46,559 bases of DNA, taken from an uncultured Eubacteriales bacterium. Lineage in GTDB: Bacteria > Bacillota > Clostridia > Oscillospirales > Acutalibacteraceae. Shown here piece by piece: positions 23,603 to 32,244 of this stretch. The translations under genes and the position numbers were made by a program. Below the pieces are notes generated by a model. That model was not told the DNA's origin and did no database searches. It was given only the letters and a program-made list of their open reading frames with translations. Position 1 is the stretch's first letter. Each line of letters begins with the position of its first letter. The stretch is taken from assembly GCA_949296825.1 (NCBI GenBank), contig CASFQZ010000058.1, positions 1-46,559 of the forward strand, written 5' to 3'.

Positions 23603-25090
23603 CTATACGACCTGGTATCCCGCCCGATCCAGCGCCTTCGCAATGTCGATCATGGTATAGCGCTCCTCATTCAAAACGATATTGGAATATCCGTAAATCG
23701 TGGTTTGCAGCGCGTAGGCGGCGCCGGGATAATCCACGATCCACACCCAGGTCGAGCCGTTATATTCCCAACGGTACGGCTCGTCCGGCACCTGCTGCTG
23801 CTGGATCTGGTAGTTATACCATTTCCCCGTCATGGCGCGGATACCATAGGTGACGATCTGGGTTTTGGTCATATCGGTCTCTATATATTGGAACAGCGAA
23901 GAGACCACGCCGTCGATCTCCGAGAGAGAAAGGGTTTTGAATTCATTGATCAACCCGGTGATAAACTGTCGCTGACGGCGGGTGCGGCTGACCTCCTCGT
24001 CCACGTCGGAGTGACGCATCCGCACATACCACAGCGCCACATCGCCGCTGATGGTGACTTCTTCGCCGGGCTGCACCGCATCATAGCAGAGCTGCTCGTT
24101 GATATACTCCGCCTCGTGCTCCTGCACCGGCACAACCACGCCGCCCACCGCGTCGATCACGCTGCGGAACCCTTCAAAATCCACGCCGACATAATGGTCG
24201 ATATGGATTTTATAATAATCCTCGATATTCTCAATCAGCCCTTCCGCGCCGCCGTACACAAAGGAAGCGTTCAGCTTCGCCCAGGCGGTGCGCTCGCCGT
24301 TGTCAAAGGTCTCATACATCCAGCTGTCCCGATAAAAGGACGAAAGGGTGATGGTCTTATTCTTCATATTCAGCGACGCCAGAATCATCGTGTCCGATCT
24401 GCCGTCCGACCCGTCCTCATTGCGGTCGATGCCCACCAGCAGCACGTTGATCACTTTATTGCTCTGCAAATACGCATCGCCCAGCGAACGCCATTCCCGG
24501 ATTGCGTCGCGGAAACTGTCGCGCTCCTCCCCCTCATAAATGGGGTGCAGCACACGGATCTCTTCTCCCTGGTCATCCTGATACACCTCGGTGTACCGGC
24601 TGTCCAGCTTGTCGCTGTCGTTGGCGTCGATGCTGACCAGATTCATGTCAAAGCCGGAAAGATAAATCACCACGCCGACGGCGGCAACGATAACCAGTCC
24701 GATCAGCGTCCCCAGGATGCCGCAAAGCACCCGGTAAACCAAACGCATCTTTTTCTTGCGTTTTTTCGCCTTTTTTTTGCCGGAAGAAGCGGCGGCGCGG
24801 GACGGCTGACGGGAAGGGTCCTCCGTCCGGCGATCATATTGCCGCGCGTCTGCGTAACGCTGCCGGTCCGCCGGCGAAGGCGCCGGGCGGGCGGTGTTTT
24901 GCCGGGAGGGCGCCGATCGGGCGGCGTTTTGCCGGATCGCTGCCTGACGCTCGCTTTCCAGCCGCTGCCGCTCCCGATAGCTCATGGTGCGGCGCTCGCG
25001 CTCCGAAGTCAATTCATCCCAGTCCAGCTCCGGCATATCGCCGGTATCCGCCCTGGAATCGCGGCGCGTAAATTTATCGTTGTCGTTCAT
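23603..25090 (-). CDS. LytR-CpsA-Psr (LCP) family wall-glycan ligase
   Basis: 495 residues. The N-terminal 115 residues are cytoplasmic, rich in Arg, Gln and Pro with two similar stretches (RQNAARSAPS, RQNTARPAPS), and end in a Lys/Arg patch. One membrane helix follows (VLCGILGTLIGLVIVAAVGVV). The LCP domain has NVLLVGIDRNEDGS, GRSDTMILASLN, ITLSSFYRDSWM, KLNASFVYGG, GVDFEGFRSVIDAVGGVVV and ALWYVRMRHSDVDEEVSRTRRQRQF, with the Asp and Arg residues that bind the polyprenyl-pyrophosphate substrate. LCP enzymes attach glycopolymers to peptidoglycan outside the membrane. It sits just downstream of the glycan operon but has its own promoter. Confidence 0.9.
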   Translation of the reverse strand: MNDNDKFTRRDSRADTGDMPELDWDELTSERERRTMSYRERQRLESERQAAIRQNAARSAPSRQNTARPAPSPADRQRYADARQYDRRTEDPSRQPSRAAASSGKKKAKKRKKKMRLVYRVLCGILGTLIGLVIVAAVGVVIYLSGFDMNLVSIDANDSDKLDSRYTEVYQDDQGEEIRVLHPIYEGEERDSFRDAIREWRSLGDAYLQSNKVINVLLVGIDRNEDGSDGRSDTMILASLNMKNKTITLSSFYRDSWMYETFDNGERTAWAKLNASFVYGGAEGLIENIEDYYKIHIDHYVGVDFEGFRSVIDAVGGVVVPVQEHEAEYINEQLCYDAVQPGEEVTISGDVALWYVRMRHSDVDEEVSRTRRQRQFITGLINEFKTLSLSEIDGVVSSLFQYIETDMTKTQIVTYGIRAMTGKWYNYQIQQQQVPDEPYRWEYNGSTWVWIVDYPGAAYALQTTIYGYSNIVLNEERYTMIDIAKALDRAGYQVV

Positions 25091-25143
25091 ATTTCGCCTC
25101 CGGGGGAAATATCAAGTCAAAAAAATTTCTGTGAAACGAAGTT

Positions 25144-25172
25144 ATTTTATCATAATTTCTGTCTTTACGCAA
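25144..25172 (-). promoter_or_regulatory. Promoter of the LCP gene
   Basis: TTGCGT at 25167-25172, a 17-bp spacer, and TAAAAT at 25144-25149, on the minus strand. Confidence 0.65.
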
Positions 25173-25236
25173 GGATTCTGAATAAAAAAACAAATTCTTT
25201 ACGTTTTTGTAAGATTTACTGCTGCCGCAGTCTCAC

Positions 25237-25262
25237 CGAAAAAGAAGCCGCCGCGGCTTTTT
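25237..25262 (-). terminator. Terminator of the glycan operon
   Basis: AAGCCG-CCG-CGGCTT with flanking A and T runs. On the minus strand the stem is AAGCCG/CGGCTT followed by CTTTTTC. It directly follows the GT4 stop. Confidence 0.8.
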
Positions 25263-25267
25263 TTTCG

Positions 25268-26416
25268 TTACAGCCCCAACAGCTTTTTTCGGTTCTCCAT
25301 CAGCTTATGGGCAAAAATCCGGCTGTCGAAGGAATTCTTCGCAAAAAACGCACCCTCTTCGCCAAAGGTCCGGCGCATTTTTTCATCGGAAAACAGCGTT
25401 TTTACCGCCCCGACAATGGCGTCCGCGTCCCGCACCGGGATCACCAGACCGGTCCGACCCGCCTTCATGCCGTCGGTCGGACCGGGAATATCGGTCACAA
25501 TGACCGGCACGCCCATCGCCTGCGCCTCCACCACCGACATCCCGAACCCCTCGCGGTAGCTGGGCAGACAGAAAACGTCCATCGCCGCATAATAGCGCCA
25601 GACGTCGCTGACCCTGCCGGTTTTGATGATGCCCGGCGCATGGCGGAAATATTCCATATCCTCGATGGTCTCTTCCTTTTCGATCGGCCCCACAAACAAA
25701 AGCCGCGCTTCGGGAAAAGCTTCGCTGATGGACCGGAATGCGGCGAACAGCTCGTTGCAGCCCTTGTCCCTGCCGAGCCTGCCGACAAAGCCGAGTATCT
25801 TCTCCTCTTCACCAATGCCCAGCGCGGCGCGGATTTCCCGACGCCAGGTTTCTTTTTGCGAAAGATCAAATTTAGAAAGATCCACACCCTTGGCGCTGCC
25901 GTTCCAGATCACTTCGCTTTTTTCCTCACCGTAAAATCCCCTCTCCCGACAGAACCGCAGGTTACCGAAGCTGTCCGGCTGTACCCGGGTCGAAAGCCGG
26001 CAGGTTATCCGCTCGATCGTCTCAAAAATTTTACGCCTGACACCATGCTGCGACACGAAAACCATGCCCCACTGACAATACAGCCGCACCGGCACCTTGG
26101 CGAAAAAGGAAGCGACGCTGCCGTAAAAAGAGGCGTTGGGCGTGGAATACTGAACCATATCAAAGGCTTCTTTTCGGAAAAACCGATACAAAAACCGAAG
26201 GGCTTTCAGCGAGCCAAAAAAATCAATCCCCCGCGGAATCGGCGCGGGAACGGCGGTCACGCCGGGAAATTCCCGCGTCAGCGCCTTCTGATACGCCTCG
26301 TCCATCGAACAAATCACCGTGACTGCGACGCCCGCCCTTTGGTACTCGGACAAAAAGGGCTTGATCCAGTTGTCAATGGAGCTGGATTGGGTGGTGATGA
26401 TCGCCAGCTTTTTCAT
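25268..26416 (-). CDS. Glycosyltransferase family 4
   Basis: 382 residues with the GT-B fold. The C-terminal donor-binding half has LGFVGRLGRDKGCNELFAAF, then VWRYYAAMDVFCLPSYREGFGMSVVEAQAMGVPVIVTD, which is the GT4 E-x7-E signature (EGFGMSVVE), then GLVIPVRDADAI. N-terminal ITTQSSSIDNWIKPFLSEYQ is the acceptor-side start. It adds one sugar from a nucleotide donor to the growing lipid-linked glycan in the cytoplasm. It overlaps the dehydrogenase gene by four bases and is the last gene and the only classical glycosyltransferase of the operon. Confidence 0.9.
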   Translation of the reverse strand: MKKLAIITTQSSSIDNWIKPFLSEYQRAGVAVTVICSMDEAYQKALTREFPGVTAVPAPIPRGIDFFGSLKALRFLYRFFRKEAFDMVQYSTPNASFYGSVASFFAKVPVRLYCQWGMVFVSQHGVRRKIFETIERITCRLSTRVQPDSFGNLRFCRERGFYGEEKSEVIWNGSAKGVDLSKFDLSQKETWRREIRAALGIGEEEKILGFVGRLGRDKGCNELFAAFRSISEAFPEARLLFVGPIEKEETIEDMEYFRHAPGIIKTGRVSDVWRYYAAMDVFCLPSYREGFGMSVVEAQAMGVPVIVTDIPGPTDGMKAGRTGLVIPVRDADAIVGAVKTLFSDEKMRRTFGEEGAFFAKNSFDSRIFAHKLMENRKKLLGL

Positions 26417-27318
26417 GCCGTCCCCTCCTGAGGCAACAGATTTTTTTGGATCAGAGCAAAGAGCCGCTCCCCATTGCCCTCGCCGGCAAAGCTATTGTGG
26501 GGCGAGATCAGTACCCGCGCAAAATCCCAGAGCGGACTTTGCTCTGGCAGCGGCTCTTCCTCAAATACATCCAAAACACAGCCGAAAAGCCTGCCCTCTT
26601 GCAGGTTCTCCACCAGCGCCGCCTCGTCGATCAACGCCCCCCGCGCCGCATTGACCAGCAGCGCGTCCTCTTTCAACAGCGCCAGCCTGCGCCCATCCAG
26701 AAAATGACGGGTCTGCGCTGTCAGCGGCAGCGTCAGCACGACCACATCCGCCCGCCGCAGCGCTTCGTCGGTTTGTTTCGGTGAAAAAATTTCAAAGGGC
26801 GCGTCCCTGTCCGGCGTCAGGTCGAGCCCCCGGACCCGGCAGCCGAAGGCGGAAAGCCGCGCGCCAATCGCCCTGCCGACGCTGCCGCAGCCGCAAATCA
26901 AAACCTCTTTGCCGCAAAGCTCCCGCAGCGCACGGTTCTTTTCCCAATTCTTTTTTTCCTGATTTTTCCAAAAAAAAGGCAGACCGCGGTACAACGCCAG
27001 AATGCCGCCGACCGCCCATTCCGCCATCGGCGCGGAGTAAACGCCGGAAGCGTTAAAAATCCGGATTCCCTTTTCCCGCATCTGTGCCGCCGGAATCCGG
27101 TCCAGCCCGGCGCTGGTCAGTTGGACCGTTTTAAGACGGGGAAACGTCCGCCAATCCTGATACAAAAACAGCCCGTTGCAAATCACCGCGTCATAGCGGT
27201 CCGGCGCCTCGGTCTTCTCCCGCTCATCCCGCTGGAAAAACACCGTATAGCCGCCCTGTTCGAGAACGCGCCGCCTTTCCTCTGTCAACTCAAACGCGCC
27301 GGTCACCAGAAGGTTCAT
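26413..27318 (-). CDS. D-isomer specific 2-hydroxyacid dehydrogenase
   Basis: 301 residues. Rossmann motif CGCGSVGRAIGARL (GxGxxG) at about 137-150; VNAARGALIDEAAL carries the catalytic Arg; DVFEEEPLPE the Glu; LISPHNSF the His of the acid-base pair. The family interconverts 2-keto acids and D-2-hydroxy acids with NAD(H). Its place between an HpcH/HpaI-type aldolase and a glycosyltransferase, with 4-bp overlaps on both sides, suggests it makes or consumes a small acid used to decorate the glycan; this is inference. The N-terminus MNLLVTGAFELTEE lacks the canonical start seen in lactate or phosphoglycerate dehydrogenases. Confidence 0.85.
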   Translation of the reverse strand: MNLLVTGAFELTEERRRVLEQGGYTVFFQRDEREKTEAPDRYDAVICNGLFLYQDWRTFPRLKTVQLTSAGLDRIPAAQMREKGIRIFNASGVYSAPMAEWAVGGILALYRGLPFFWKNQEKKNWEKNRALRELCGKEVLICGCGSVGRAIGARLSAFGCRVRGLDLTPDRDAPFEIFSPKQTDEALRRADVVVLTLPLTAQTRHFLDGRRLALLKEDALLVNAARGALIDEAALVENLQEGRLFGCVLDVFEEEPLPEQSPLWDFARVLISPHNSFAGEGNGERLFALIQKNLLPQEGTA

Positions 27319-28133
27319 GCCTCTCCCTCCGTAATCTCGGCGATCCGTGCCGCCATTTTTTGATGGGCCTGCGCAAAAAAGCCCGGCGGCTGCTTTTGCA
27401 AAAACCGCTCATATTCCCGGATGGCAGCGACGCCGGACAAAAAAATCTCCCGCACCTTGCCCATATCCTCGATCTGCGACAAATCGCAGAAACTGCGCGA
27501 GAGGATCACCGCGTCGGAGCCCTGGCGGTAATGCTCCGCCAGCACCAGCTCCGCCGGCAGCCTGCCGCCGCCCAGCGAGGCGACCCCGCCGAAGCCAAAG
27601 GGAATTTGGTGTTTTTTACAGATTTTTCCGATGCTTTCCACCGTGCCGTCCGCCAAAAGCTCAAACATAAACTTCTTTTTCATCTGCAAATGCAGATCGT
27701 TGATGCCCACATGCACCAGATCCCCCAGCCCGTCCGCCAGAATCTCATCCAACCGCGAAGAAGCGCCGACGGTTTCCACCAGCAGCATCCGCGCCGCCTT
27801 GCCGCCAACCCACTCGGAAAAACGGCAAACCTCTTCCTTTGTCGAAAAATAGGGCAGCATCAAAAGATCCGCCCCGGCGCTGAGGACCGCGCGAATCTCC
27901 TCCCTTGAGCCATCGTGGATCGGATTGACCCGCACCAGAAGCCGGGCTTTGGTCAAAACCTCTCGCACGGCGGCAACGTCCGACACCGTATGATCGGATT
28001 TGACGGTATTCATCCCGCCCTGCCGCAGCTCTTTTCCTATTTTTTCCAGATCAACAAAAATCCGGTCGACCCCCGCCTCCTCGGCGATCCGGGCGACCGC
28101 AGGGGATTTGGTGATATACATCAATTTAAGCAT
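27315..28133 (-). CDS. HpcH/HpaI-type aldolase (citrate-lyase-like)
   Basis: 272 residues forming a TIM-barrel aldolase. AEEAGVDRIFVDLEKIGK is the first Asp/Glu strand, KARLLVRVNPIH carries the conserved Arg, GADLLMLPYFSTKEEVCRF is the L-M-L-P signature, MLLVETVGASSRLDEIL the metal-binding Glu region, and LVHVGINDLHLQM the second metal-binding Asp. The family does aldol cleavage or condensation of pyruvate-type donors. It overlaps the dehydrogenase by four bases and follows the sugar transferase by five, in the glycan operon. A role in building a carbon-extended acid substituent fits the context but is not proved. Confidence 0.8.
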   Translation of the reverse strand: MLKLMYITKSPAVARIAEEAGVDRIFVDLEKIGKELRQGGMNTVKSDHTVSDVAAVREVLTKARLLVRVNPIHDGSREEIRAVLSAGADLLMLPYFSTKEEVCRFSEWVGGKAARMLLVETVGASSRLDEILADGLGDLVHVGINDLHLQMKKKFMFELLADGTVESIGKICKKHQIPFGFGGVASLGGGRLPAELVLAEHYRQGSDAVILSRSFCDLSQIEDMGKVREIFLSGVAAIREYERFLQKQPPGFFAQAHQKMAARIAEITEGEA

Positions 28134-28138
28134 CGCTT

Positions 28139-28744
28139 TTACTCTGCCACGGTTTTTCCCGTGTTCACATTATCCTTTCGCTCCAGCACATTGCGGACGG
28201 TCATGATAAAAATCTTCCAGTCCATGGCAAAAGACAGATTTTTAACATAGTCTGCGTCATATTCCAGCCGCTTATGCCATTCCACGGTCTTTCTGCCGTT
28301 GACCTGCGCCCAGCCGGTCACGCCGGGGCGCACCTGAAAGCGCACCCGCTGCGCCGGGGTATATTCCTCCAGACGCCAGGGGTGATAGGTCAGCACCGGG
28401 CGGGGACCGATAAAGCTCATATCCCCCTTGAGGATATTCCACAGCTGCGGCAGCTCGTCCAGGCTGGTCGATCGCAGGACCCTGCCGACGCGAGTCACCC
28501 GGGGGTCGCCCTTACCGGAATAGACGCCGCTGCCGGTATGCTCCGCTCCGACGACCATGGAGCGGAACTTATACATTTCAAAGGGCTTGCCGTCCTTGCC
28601 CAGACGGGTCTGGCGAAAAATGGCGGGTCCCGGCGAATCGAGCCGGACCGCCGCGCTCACCGCCAACAGAGGCAAAGCGCCCGCCGCCAGAAGAAACGCG
28701 GAAAACCCGACGTCCAACGCCCGCTTGATCGGAGGATATTTCAT
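28139..28744 (-). CDS. Undecaprenyl-phosphate sugar phosphotransferase (priming transferase)
   Basis: 201 residues, the short form of the bacterial sugar transferase family. One N-terminal hydrophobic segment ([18 protein letters not shown]) is followed by the catalytic core: [54 protein letters not shown], and [14 protein letters not shown]. It transfers a sugar-1-phosphate to undecaprenyl phosphate, starting glycan assembly at the membrane. It follows the CapD-like gene by three bases. Confidence 0.92.
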   Translation of the reverse strand: MKYPPIKRALDVGFSAFLLAAGALPLLAVSAAVRLDSPGPAIFRQTRLGKDGKPFEMYKFRSMVVGAEHTGSGVYSGKGDPRVTRVGRVLRSTSLDELPQLWNILKGDMSFIGPRPVLTYHPWRLEEYTPAQRVRFQVRPGVTGWAQVNGRKTVEWHKRLEYDADYVKNLSFAMDWKIFIMTVRNVLERKDNVNTGKTVAE

Positions 28745-28747
28745 GCT

Positions 28748-30649
28748 TCACTCGTCCTTTATTGTATAGGTCGGCACCAGCGCGGCGACCCGCTGCTTGA
28801 TGTCCGGCACATTTTCTTCACAGTCCTTTTCCAGCTCTTCCAGCTGCCTTTGAAACGCCTGCGGGTCTATGTCGGACAGCCGCCCGATAAAAATCAAATT
28901 ATTGGGCGTCTTTTTCAGCCCTTCCTCGCTCATGAGCAGCTCTTCGTAAAGCTTTTCCCCGGGACGCAAGCCCGTATACTCGATTTTGATGTCCACATCC
29001 GGCTCAAAGCCCGACAGCTTGATCATCTTGCGCGCCAAATCGTCAATGCGCACCGGCTTGCCCATGTCCAGCACAAAAATTTCGCCGCCCCTTGCGTAAG
29101 CGCCCGCCTGCAAAACCAGCGACACCGCCTCGGGAATGGTCATAAAATACCGGATAATATCCTTATGGGTCACCGTCACCGGACCGCCCGCCTTGATCTG
29201 CTTGCGGAACAGCGGGATCACGCTGCCGTTGCTGCCCAGCACATTGCCGAACCGCACGGCGACAAATTTTGTTTTGGAAACATGGGAATAACACTGCACG
29301 ACCATTTCGCACAGCCGCTTGGAGGCGCCCATGATATTGGTCGGGTTGACCGCCTTATCGGTGGAAATAAAGACAAAAACCGACGCGCCGAACCGGTCGG
29401 CGGCGCTCGCCACATGGCAGGTGCCGAAGACATTGTTCTTGATCGCCTCGTTGGGCGAAACCTCCATCAGCGGCACATGCTTATGGGCGGCGGCATGATA
29501 AACCACATCGGGGCGGTACTGATCAAAAATCATATTGACCCGGTCGGCGTCCCGCACCGAGCCGATCAAAACGTCCAGCTCCAGCCCCGGCACTGTCGCA
29601 AGCAGCTCCTGCTGTATAGCATAAGCATTATTTTCGTAAATATCAAAGATCACCAGTTTTTTTGGCGCATGGCGGGCAATCTGACGGCAAAGCTCGCTGC
29701 CGATGGAACCGCCGCCCCCGGTAACCAGCACGGTTTTGCCGCTGACATAGCCCATGATCTCATCCACATTGACCTTGACGCTGTCGCGCCCCAAAAGGTC
29801 CTCGATTTCCACGTCGCGGACGCTCTGGATGCTGACCTCGCCCCCCGCCAGCTGATACAGCGCCGGCAGAATGCGCAGGCGGCAGTCGGTCTCCTGACAA
29901 AGATCAATGATCTCCCGCCGGTCCTGAGACGAGGCGGCGGGGATGGCGATGATGATCTCCTCAATGCCGTATTTTTCCACCGTCTCCGGGATCAGCGAGC
30001 GCCCGCCGACGATGGGGATATTATTGAGAAAATGTCCTTTTTTCTGCGGATCGTCATCGATAATGCAAACCACATGGTTATGGGACGAAAAGGGATTGTT
30101 CTGCAAATCCCGCAAAAGCAGCGCCCCGGCTTGTCCGCCGCCGATAAGCATCGTGCGCGCCTTATCGCCCGCCGGTTTTTTTCTGCCATAAGAGACCTTC
30201 GCCATAGCGCGCAGCCGGTAGGAAAAGCGGAACACCGCCTCCGCCAGCGCGAAAAACAGAAACGCCAAAATCGGGTAGCTGCGCGGCAGCACCACCGGAC
30301 CGATGTCCAAAAGATTGGGCATCACCGTTTGCATGACCACATATTGCAGGCTGGTGGAAAGGGCGCAGGCGCCCGCCAGAATAAACGCCTCCAGCAGCCC
30401 GGCATATTCCCAGAGGATCTTATAAATATTAAAAAACTTAAAAATCAGCCAGGTACAAACCGTGTTGACGGCGGCATACAGCAGGATATTATGCAAAAAA
30501 GGACTTTCTTCAAAATCCACCAGATTAAATTCCAGGCGAACCAGAATGGTTAAAATATTCGTTGCGTTCAAAATTACCGCGTCCGCCAGTAAAAGGAACA
30601 AAATCCGCAGGCTCGCGTACGCCGTGGGATGTCGGGGTTTTTTGCTCAA
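28748..30649 (-). CDS. CapD/FlaA1-like membrane NDP-sugar epimerase/dehydratase
   Basis: 633 residues. Four N-terminal membrane helices (residues about 10-120) are followed by a CoA-binding-like Rossmann domain (TMLIGGGQAGALLLRDL) and the SDR domain: KTVLVTGGGGSIGSELCRQIA and VFISTDKAVNPTNIMGASKR, where Met replaces the usual catalytic Tyr before Lys as in this class. The C-terminus has GLRPGEKLYEELL. Members convert UDP-GlcNAc to 4-keto or epimerised sugars for surface glycans. The frame starts with TTG at 30649, with AAAGAGG eight bases ahead. It is first in a tight five-gene operon. Confidence 0.92.
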   Translation of the reverse strand: MSKKPRHPTAYASLRILFLLLADAVILNATNILTILVRLEFNLVDFEESPFLHNILLYAAVNTVCTWLIFKFFNIYKILWEYAGLLEAFILAGACALSTSLQYVVMQTVMPNLLDIGPVVLPRSYPILAFLFFALAEAVFRFSYRLRAMAKVSYGRKKPAGDKARTMLIGGGQAGALLLRDLQNNPFSSHNHVVCIIDDDPQKKGHFLNNIPIVGGRSLIPETVEKYGIEEIIIAIPAASSQDRREIIDLCQETDCRLRILPALYQLAGGEVSIQSVRDVEIEDLLGRDSVKVNVDEIMGYVSGKTVLVTGGGGSIGSELCRQIARHAPKKLVIFDIYENNAYAIQQELLATVPGLELDVLIGSVRDADRVNMIFDQYRPDVVYHAAAHKHVPLMEVSPNEAIKNNVFGTCHVASAADRFGASVFVFISTDKAVNPTNIMGASKRLCEMVVQCYSHVSKTKFVAVRFGNVLGSNGSVIPLFRKQIKAGGPVTVTHKDIIRYFMTIPEAVSLVLQAGAYARGGEIFVLDMGKPVRIDDLARKMIKLSGFEPDVDIKIEYTGLRPGEKLYEELLMSEEGLKKTPNNLIFIGRLSDIDPQAFQRQLEELEKDCEENVPDIKQRVAALVPTYTIKDE

Positions 30650-30667
30650 AACAAAGACCTCTTTAAG

Positions 30668-30693
30668 AAAAACGGGGACGCGCCCCGCCCCGT
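30668..30693 (-). terminator. Terminator-like hairpin in the glycan-operon leader
   Basis: Between the promoter and the first gene, ACGGGG (30688-30693) pairs with CCCCGT (30672-30677) on the minus strand, followed by TTTTTCTT. An alternative GGGG/CCCC pairing is nested inside. It could act as an attenuator. Confidence 0.6.
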
Positions 30694-30715
30694 ACAGGGT
30701 AAATACATACAGTTT

Positions 30716-30744
30716 ATTTTACCATTGTCCGCTTTTCTTGTCAA
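30716..30744 (-). promoter_or_regulatory. Promoter of the glycan operon
   Basis: TTGACA at 30739-30744, a 17-bp spacer and TAAAAT at 30716-30721, on the minus strand: a near-consensus sigma-A site. Confidence 0.85.
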
Positions 30745-30771
30745 GGGAATGCCTTCCGGAAGTCTCACACC

Positions 30772-30802
30772 GAAAAAAGAGCGGTCCGAAAAACCGGACC
30801 GC
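30772..30802 (-). terminator. Terminator between divergent promoters
   Basis: An 8-bp perfect stem GCGGTCCG/CGGACCGC (30781-30788 and 30795-30802), followed on the minus strand by TCTTTTTTC. No minus-strand gene ends here; it may insulate the glycan promoter from antisense transcription coming through rpe. Confidence 0.6.
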
Positions 30803-30876
30803 CCCAAAAACCATAGATAAAGGCGCTCATGCCGCCCGCAGAATCAACGCCGTGCTGCCGGGTCGGCAATTCTTCA

Positions 30877-30905
30877 TTGACCGCCCGGCGGATTTATAGT
30901 AAAAT
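30877..30905 (+). promoter_or_regulatory. Promoter of rpe
   Basis: TTGACC at 30877-30882, a 17-bp spacer and TAAAAT at 30900-30905. Confidence 0.8.
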
Positions 30906-30932
30906 AAGAGCAGAACCAAAGGAGTGAAGAAC

Positions 30933-31601
30933 ATGACCGTAATTTCCCCCTCCATCCTGTCCTCGGATTTTTCCCGGCTGGCGCAGGAGCTGCGCTCGCT
31001 GGACGAAGCGGGGGCGGACTGGATCCACATCGACGTCATGGACGGCAATTTCGTGCCGAATCTGACGCTGGGTGCGCCGGTGGTCAAAGCCCTGCGCCCC
31101 CACACCGCCCTGCCCTTTGACGTACACCTGATGATCCGCGACCCACTGTTTTTTGTTCCGGATTTTCTGAAAGCGGGAGCGGATATTTTGACCTTCCATC
31201 TGGAAAGCGGCTGCGACCCCGCCCAGGTCATCGCCGCCATCACCAGGGACGGCAGCTGCGAGGCGGGACTTTCTATCAAGCCGGACACCCCCGCCTACTG
31301 CGTATATCCATACCTGAAAAAGCTCAAAATGGTATTGGTCATGTCGGTAGAGCCGGGCTTCGGCGGACAGAAATTCCAGTCGTCATGCCTGGAAAAAATC
31401 CGCGACATCCGCGAAAAAGCGAAGCAGGAAAATCCCTCGCTGCGCATTCAGGTGGACGGCGGCATCGATGAAGAAACCATCGCCCTCTGCGCCGAGGCAG
31501 GCGCCGATACCTTCGCGGTGGGCAGCACGATCTTCCGCGCCGCCGACCGCAAAGAAGCCATCGCCCGTCTCCGCCGGACCGCCGGTCAGTTCACCGTCTG
31601 A
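30933..31601 (+). CDS. rpe: Ribulose-phosphate 3-epimerase
   Basis: 222 residues. SPSILSSDFSRL, HIDVMDGNFVPNLTLG (metal-binding His and Asp, PN signature), PFDVHLMI, and VEPGFGGQKFQ are the classical Rpe motifs; QVDGGIDEETI and VGSTIFRA form the phosphate-binding end. It interconverts ribulose 5-phosphate and xylulose 5-phosphate in the pentose phosphate pathway. The ATG at 30933 has AAAGGAG eight bases ahead; a GTG at 30924 overlaps that site and is rejected. The 3' end overlaps the convergent mecA-like gene by 16 bp. Confidence 0.95.
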   Translation: MTVISPSILSSDFSRLAQELRSLDEAGADWIHIDVMDGNFVPNLTLGAPVVKALRPHTALPFDVHLMIRDPLFFVPDFLKAGADILTFHLESGCDPAQVIAAITRDGSCEAGLSIKPDTPAYCVYPYLKKLKMVLVMSVEPGFGGQKFQSSCLEKIRDIREKAKQENPSLRIQVDGGIDEETIALCAEAGADTFAVGSTIFRAADRKEAIARLRRTAGQFTV

Positions 31602-32149
31602 CAAAGGGGAAGGGTCTGGCAGACCGGCTGCCAGCGCTCCTTCATTTCGGCGATTTTTTCTTCATCCATGGATAAAACCCTGCCGAATTCCTCCGCCGCC
31701 GCCAAAAGCGTTTCCCACGCACAAGCCGCCGGCGAAGCAATGGCGCGGAACCTGCCGTCCTTGTAATAAACGGCGACGCGGCAATCGCCGGGCAGCACGG
31801 TTTTCTCCCGGAACGCCAAAAGGGCGTTCGCGTCGGCAAATTCCCAAACCAGCGTGCTGGACCGCGTGATCAGCCGCAAATGCTTTTCTCCGCCGCCCGC
31901 CTCCGGGACTGAGGTAAAAACAAAGCGGCAGCCACCCTGCTGTACCGGCGTGGTCTCAATGATCAGCCGATCCGACAGGCTGATGCTTTTGCCCAAAGCG
32001 CGGCGCGCCTCGTCCAAAAGGGTCCACAGCACTCGCCGCGTCTCAATATTGGCGTAATCCAACGCCTCGTATGTAATGTCCAGCTTGCGCATATCGTCGC
32101 CCGTCAGCTCCACCGACAGGCAGCGGTCATTTTCGGCAGTGATTTTCAT
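31586..32149 (-). CDS. MecA-like adaptor protein for ClpC
   Basis: 187 residues, shorter than the 210-240 of Bacillus MecA. The N-terminal domain MKITAENDRCLSVELTGDDMRKLDITYEALDY matches the MecA N-domain layout (I-x-x-L-T-x-x-D-L-x-x-x-D-I-x-Y-x-x-L-x). LIIETTPVQQGGCRFVFTSV is the end of the C-terminal-domain-like strand pattern, followed by VWEFADANALL and a helical tail. Identity is low, so this is a structural-pattern call. MecA adaptors deliver substrates to ClpC and promote its assembly. GGAGGAG precedes the ATG. It is divergent to the RnfD-like gene. Confidence 0.65.
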   Translation of the reverse strand: MKITAENDRCLSVELTGDDMRKLDITYEALDYANIETRRVLWTLLDEARRALGKSISLSDRLIIETTPVQQGGCRFVFTSVPEAGGGEKHLRLITRSSTLVWEFADANALLAFREKTVLPGDCRVAVYYKDGRFRAIASPAACAWETLLAAAEEFGRVLSMDEEKIAEMKERWQPVCQTLPLCQTVN

Positions 32150-32244
32150 TTTGTTCTCCTCCGTTTCACAGTATTATCATATTCCGTTCGCCCCGGATGC
32201 GCAATGCAAAAATTCTGGAAATCGATAAAAGGAAGGCGATCCCC

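Noticed and set aside
23705..26431. A 908-codon open frame on the plus strand
   Set aside because: It lies antisense to the LCP and GT4 genes, which have clear motifs; the translation shows no recognisable domain and is His/Arg-rich, as expected for the reverse frame of GC-rich coding DNA.
28274..30553. A 759-codon open frame on the plus strand
   Set aside because: It is antisense to the CapD-like and sugar transferase genes; no ribosome site or domain is seen.
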